DNA from: Marinoscillum sp040218045
Lineage (GTDB): Bacteria; Bacteroidota; Bacteroidia; Cytophagales; Cyclobacteriaceae
Assembly (NCBI GenBank): GCA_040218045.1
Contig: JAVJQA010000015.1
Location: 1 to 64,000 of the forward strand
Direction of reading: 5' to 3'
DNA length: 64,000 nucleotides
Numbering within the stretch: position 1 is the stretch's first letter; every line of letters begins with the position of its first letter. A program made the position numbers and the translations under genes. Positions 60,651 to 64,000 of the stretch are shown in pieces. Below the pieces are notes generated by a model that was given only the letters and a program-made list of their open reading frames with translations, had not been told where the DNA came from and did not search any database.

Positions 60651-61192
60651 AATCCAGCTACAATACCAATCCTTATTTGAAATGGGCTGTTATAAGCAGA
60701 ATTCTCTCCAGTTCCATATATAAGATCATATAAAGCCAGTGCCTGAAAAGAGACCTTATCATTTAAAGGTTCATTCCATCCAATTCCAGCAAACAAACTT
60801 CTACCGTTAAATCTATTTGGTTCCCCAGTTGACGGATTGTAGGTTTTAATGCTCATATACTCAAATTGAGAATAAATCATGAATTTGTTACCAATCACGT
60901 AGGTAGCAAATGGACCACCTCCGTAGTTACTGTAACTTGAGTCTAAGATCTTAACGTATTGATAGGTTACTTGCAAACCAGATGAGAAAGATTCAGTAAT
61001 CTTATATCCTACCAGGGGTGATAAGGAAACATTCAAATAGTTCGTGCCACCATTCAAACCTCCTCCTCCACCGAAGTAAATCCTATCTGAGAGGCTCCCA
61101 CCGCTATTGGATCGAGGTGCTCTATATTGAGCGTAAGAAAACTGTACTGCTCCGATAAAAAGCAGCACAATCAATAGAGATTTTAATTTCAT
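60647..61192 (-). CDS. Outer-membrane beta-barrel protein
   Basis: A 181-residue protein with a signal peptide (LIVLLFIGAVQFSYAQ) and a short, probably eight-stranded beta-barrel of the OmpX/PorT-like type: alternating strands ending in IRIGIVAGF (C-terminal aromatic). It overlaps the DivIC-like gene by four bases (ATGA), suggesting joint expression. Function unknown. Confidence 0.8.
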   Translation of the reverse strand: MKLKSLLIVLLFIGAVQFSYAQYRAPRSNSGGSLSDRIYFGGGGGLNGGTNYLNVSLSPLVGYKITESFSSGLQVTYQYVKILDSSYSNYGGGPFATYVIGNKFMIYSQFEYMSIKTYNPSTGEPNRFNGRSLFAGIGWNEPLNDKVSFQALALYDLIYGTGENSAYNSPFQIRIGIVAGF

Positions 61193-61488
61193 TCTTCTAC
61201 TATGATATAAATATCTTCTGTCTCTTTCTTCATTAGATACTTTTCGCGAGCGAGCTTCTCCAGTAATTCCTGGTTGTTTAGCAATGCTTCACGATCGTTT
61301 TTGACCTCAATGATCTTACTCTCATAAAACTCCTTTGCACTTTCAAGCTCTTCCTGCTTACTGCTGAGTTTCATTTGAGTAATGATGTCGTTGGAGTCAA
61401 AGAATAACATCCAAATCAAAAAGAATAACGATGACAAGAAGTAGAAGTTCTTGAAAATTGGTGGGACTTTTTGAAAGAATTGTTTCAT
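61189..61488 (-). CDS. FtsB/DivIC-like septum formation initiator
   Basis: A 99-residue bitopic protein: one membrane helix (about 14-32; FYFLSSLFFLIWMLFF) and a long periplasmic coiled coil (SSKQEELESAKEFYESKIIEVKND...) ending in the family motif EKLAREKYLMKKETEDIYIIVEE. It is part of the FtsQ/FtsL/FtsB divisome complex. Downstream of it is a barrel gene; enolase and carA lie on the same strand further upstream, a neighbourhood common in this phylum. Confidence 0.9.
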   Translation of the reverse strand: MKQFFQKVPPIFKNFYFLSSLFFLIWMLFFDSNDIITQMKLSSKQEELESAKEFYESKIIEVKNDREALLNNQELLEKLAREKYLMKKETEDIYIIVEE

Positions 61489-61587
61489 AATGAGCTTAAA
61501 GATAGGGATTATAGACCATTTTATGACACCAGGTGATTATGAAGTCATTATCCGGGTCCATTACTATCTAATTTCTTAAATTCATAT

Positions 61588-62214
61588 ATGAAAAAGAAAT
61601 GGGCGATTCTCATTCTGATGTTAGTCTTTTTTGAGGTTCTGGTTTACATATTGGCAGTTGAGGCATCTCCTGATCATACCCTGGTTTTTCAGCTGGCTGC
61701 TCGATACTCAGCGAGAATAAGCCTCTTCATTTATGTCGGATTGCTCTCTTGGCTAGCATATAAAGGACTAGTCAATATCTACGATAACAGTCATTTACGA
61801 AATACTTTCAAATTGAGCTTTTCAGGCCTGGTAATTAATCACATCATTCATTTCTATTTTCTTTTCACAAACTTCCAGGTTCACGGACTTGATTTATTAC
61901 AGCCAAGAAGCATTTTGGGAGTCATTACATATTTCTCTCTAATAGTAACCTCAATCTTTCTCTGGATCACAGAGGACTTAAACCGAAGGCTGTACTTAAC
62001 CGTTTGGTCGTGTCTTGTAATTGCCGCCATTGTATTTCTTGGCACCTACATCGGTAGATTAAACAAAGCAATGCCTGAGCCATCTTCTCCCTATCTATTT
62101 ATTTTCCTCATCGCCTTGCTCATTAGTCTTCTTATCGCAAATGCCTATAGAATATCTGTTGAGATTAGAGACAGCCTAAAGGGTGGTAAACAAAAAAAGC
62201 CATCAATCGCATAG
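61588..62214 (+). CDS. Polytopic membrane protein of unknown function
   Basis: A 208-residue protein with about six hydrophobic helices (near 5-25, 38-58, 72-94, 108-126, 136-155, 168-188) and a basic C-terminal tail. No family recognised. It is the only + strand gene between DivIC and enolase. The last 24 bases overlap the enolase terminator hairpin. Confidence 0.65.
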   Translation: MKKKWAILILMLVFFEVLVYILAVEASPDHTLVFQLAARYSARISLFIYVGLLSWLAYKGLVNIYDNSHLRNTFKLSFSGLVINHIIHFYFLFTNFQVHGLDLLQPRSILGVITYFSLIVTSIFLWITEDLNRRLYLTVWSCLVIAAIVFLGTYIGRLNKAMPEPSSPYLFIFLIALLISLLIANAYRISVEIRDSLKGGKQKKPSIA

Positions 62215-62225
62215 ATCAATGGCTT
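62191..62225 (-). terminator. Rho-independent terminator of the carA-eno operon
   Basis: Read on the − strand, AAGCCAT (complement of 62219-62225) pairs with ATGGCTT (complement of 62197-62203), followed by a T-run (the + strand shows A7 at 62192-62198). It lies 22 bases downstream of the enolase stop and overlaps the 3' end of the convergent membrane-protein gene. Confidence 0.75.
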
Positions 62226-62247
62226 CCCTGTTATATAAATTATTCTT

Positions 62248-63528
62248 TTACTTGTTAGAAGGGTATACTGCGGAATCTCCGAGTTCTTCCTCAATTCTAA
62301 GTAATTGATTGTACTTAGCCATTCTATCAGACCTTGACATTGATCCGGTTTTGATTTGACCAGTATTTAAAGCCACTGCGATATCCGCAATTGTGTTGTC
62401 TTCTGTCTCTCCAGATCTATGAGAAACTACAGCTGTCCATCCAGCTTTGTGCGCCATTTCAATTGCCGCAAAAGTCTCAGATAAAGTACCAATTTGGTTC
62501 ACTTTAATTAGGATTGAATTTGCTGCCTTCTCTTTGATACCACGTGCAAGAAACTTCACATTGGTCACTAAAAGATCATCACCAACTAACTGACACTTAC
62601 TACCAATCTTCTCTGTAAGCAGTTTCCAGCCTTCCCAGTCGTTTTCATCACAACCATCTTCAATGCTATCAATTGGGTATTTCTCTACCAAAGAAGCAAG
62701 ATAATCTACCTGCTCAGCACTAGATCTTACCTGGCCACTTTCACCCTCAAATTTCGCATAGTTGTATTTACCATTTTCAAAGAACTCAGATGAGGCACAA
62801 TCCATGGCAATGGTAATATCTTTACCAGCTTTGTAACCAGCCTTTTCAATAGCCTTTAATACTGCATCAAGAGCTTCTTCAGTACCACCAGAGAAATTAG
62901 GTGCAAAACCTCCCTCATCACCTACAGCAGTGCTAAGGCCTTTGTCCTTGATGATGCTTTTCAGATTATGGAATACTTCGGCGCCCATTCTAAGTGCTTC
63001 ACTAAATGTAGGAGCTCCTACCGGACGAATCATAAACTCCTGGAATGCAATAGGAGCATCAGAGTGTGATCCACCATTGATGATGTTCATCATTGGTACT
63101 GGCAACACATGGGCATTAACACCACCCAAATATCTAAACAAAGGCTGGGCAGACTCATCAGCTGCTGCTTTAGCCACAGCGAGGGATACACCAAGTATTG
63201 CATTTGCTCCAAGTTTAGCCTTATTTGGAGTTCCATCAAGATCGATCATGATGTCATCGATCATCTTTTGCTCAAAGCAAGAGATTCCTACTATTTCTGG
63301 AGCTATGAGTTCATTCACATTTTCAACAGCTTTCAAAACCCCCTTACCAAGATACTTAGACTTATCCCCATCTCTTAGTTCTACAGCCTCATGCTCACCT
63401 GTAGAAGCACCTGAAGGAACTGCTGCACGGCCTAAAAAGCCATTTTCAGTGATCACATCAACCTCGATCGTTGGATTTCCTCTGGAGTCTAAAATTTGTC
63501 TTGCGTGTACACTTTCAATAATACTCAT
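62248..63528 (-). CDS. eno: Enolase
   Basis: A 426-residue enolase, normal family length. N-terminal HARQILDSRGNPTIEVDV, GAIL-loop GANAILGVSLAVAKAAA, metal site DGCDENDWEGW (Asp/Glu), and the C-terminal signature LIKVNQIGTLSETFAAIEMAHKAGWTAVVSHRSGETED plus KTGSMSRSDRMAKYNQLLRIEEEL, given here in separate blocks. It catalyses 2-phosphoglycerate to phosphoenolpyruvate. The usual GSLSRSER text is GSMSRSDR here, a conservative change. It overlaps carA by four bases. Confidence 0.97.
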   Translation of the reverse strand: MSIIESVHARQILDSRGNPTIEVDVITENGFLGRAAVPSGASTGEHEAVELRDGDKSKYLGKGVLKAVENVNELIAPEIVGISCFEQKMIDDIMIDLDGTPNKAKLGANAILGVSLAVAKAAADESAQPLFRYLGGVNAHVLPVPMMNIINGGSHSDAPIAFQEFMIRPVGAPTFSEALRMGAEVFHNLKSIIKDKGLSTAVGDEGGFAPNFSGGTEEALDAVLKAIEKAGYKAGKDITIAMDCASSEFFENGKYNYAKFEGESGQVRSSAEQVDYLASLVEKYPIDSIEDGCDENDWEGWKLLTEKIGSKCQLVGDDLLVTNVKFLARGIKEKAANSILIKVNQIGTLSETFAAIEMAHKAGWTAVVSHRSGETEDNTIADIAVALNTGQIKTGSMSRSDRMAKYNQLLRIEEELGDSAVYPSNK

Positions 63529-64000
63529 GATTTCTGATCATTAATTAGTTGTATAAAATCGTCAAATAGGTACGTGGAATCATGGGGTCCAGGGGATGAT
63601 TCCGGATGATACTGTACAGAAAAGGCCGGCCTATCAATAAGCTTAAGTCCTTCTACAGTATTATCATTTAAGTCGAGGTGGGTTAATTCTGCTGCTTTTG
63701 AGGATTTTAAAGAATCCATATTGACGGAGAACCCATGATTCTGTGAAGTCACCTCACTTTTCCCAGAGGTCAGGTTTTTCACTGGATGGTTCAATCCACG
63801 ATGACCATGGTGCATCTTGAACGTGTCAATATCTACCGCTCTGGCTAGGAGTTGATTCCCAAGACAAATGCCAAAGAGCGGTGTTCCGCTGGCCAGTATG
63901 TCCTTTACAGTCGTTACGGCGTAATCCATTGCTGCTGGATCTCCAGGGCCATTTGATAGGAAGTAGCCATCAGGTTGCCATTTGGCAATTTCCGCGAAAG
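63525..64000 (-). CDS. carA: Carbamoyl-phosphate synthase small subunit, 5' part outside window
   Basis: The C-terminal 158 codons are inside the window; the gene runs off the right edge. Residues visible upstream of the first in-frame ATG (63929) read GYFLSNGPGDPAAMDYAV, the CarA glutaminase entry motif, so this ATG is not the start. PLFGICLGNQLLARA holds the nucleophile Cys, and SVQYHPESSPGPHDSTYLF the His-Glu pair of class I glutaminases. It supplies ammonia for carbamoyl-phosphate synthesis (pyrimidines and arginine). Its stop overlaps the enolase start (ATGA). Confidence 0.95.
   Translation of the reverse strand, partial: FAEIAKWQPDGYFLSNGPGDPAAMDYAVTTVKDILASGTPLFGICLGNQLLARAVDIDTFKMHHGHRGLNHPVKNLTSGKSEVTSQNHGFSVNMDSLKSSKAAELTHLDLNDNTVEGLKLIDRPAFSVQYHPESSPGPHDSTYLFDDFIQLINDQKS

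Noticed and set aside
1..64000. tRNA, rRNA, riboswitch, phage or complete IS genes
   Set aside because: I looked through the intergenic regions by eye and saw no tRNA-like cloverleaf, no rRNA, no transposase, integrase or phage structural gene. A covariance-model search could still find small RNAs.

Overview
The window looks like chromosomal DNA of a Bacteroidota bacterium, most likely of the Cytophagales/Cytophagia type. The evidence is a type IX secretion (T9SS) pair (a PorU-like C25 peptidase and a PorV/PorQ-family barrel), T9SS C-terminal sorting domains, a TonB-dependent receptor with a carboxypeptidase-regulatory N-terminus, many SPII lipoproteins, DUF1800/DUF1501, DUF4252 and DUF4345 proteins, PspC-PadR and PadR-FtsX modules, weak Shine-Dalgarno signals and a TTG/TAnnTTTG promoter. 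Genus cannot be fixed from the sequence alone. I see no tRNA, rRNA, CRISPR array, transposase or integrase gene.

Left end (1-7938): an accessory region with every gene on the + strand, cut into units by long imperfect inverted repeats that resemble integron attC sites (part of one at 1-141, then 5411-5535, 6091-6333 and 6903-7153). The units hold (i) an eight-gene operon headed by an ECF sigma factor (164-5371), (ii) a lone membrane protein, (iii) a RelB/ParE-type toxin-antitoxin pair and (iv) a MORN/YwqK-like protein. A MITE-like element (7971-8081) follows the last gene. This cassette-array-like block is the most unusual part of the window.

8148-20870: two tandem paralogous lipoproteins and a Crp/Fnr regulator; a hemJ-SCO1-cytochrome c operon (haem and cytochrome-oxidase maturation); a LolD/FtsX-like ABC system with a DUF3299-like secreted protein and a lipoprotein; DinB, a CPA1 Na+/H+ antiporter, a double universal stress protein, glutaminyl-peptide cyclotransferase, an SCP2 protein and a CarboxypepD_reg surface protein.

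20871-35899: PorU-like sortase and PorV-like protein; a PadR-PspC envelope-stress operon behind a perfect palindrome; a second MITE-like element and a terminator; then a DUF1800-DUF1501-barrel-lipoprotein cluster linked to T9SS.

35896-53146: two hybrid histidine kinases, an acetyltransferase, small lipoproteins, a PadR-controlled MacB/FtsX permease with tandem operator-like repeats, a LytS/LytT two-component system next to a TonB receptor, and a six-gene operon (ECF sigma factor, membrane anti-sigma candidate, two DUF4252 proteins, ABC-2 exporter). A 139-bp inverted-repeat element at 46519-46657 is a second copy of the one at 9140-9267.

53123-64000: core metabolism and cell division: metal/cobalamin-type binding protein, M42 aminopeptidase, acyl-CoA carboxylase beta subunit, Ppx/GppA, Ldh-family dehydrogenase, Pif1-like helicase, outer-membrane barrel, DivIC/FtsB, enolase, and the 3' part of carA running off the right edge.
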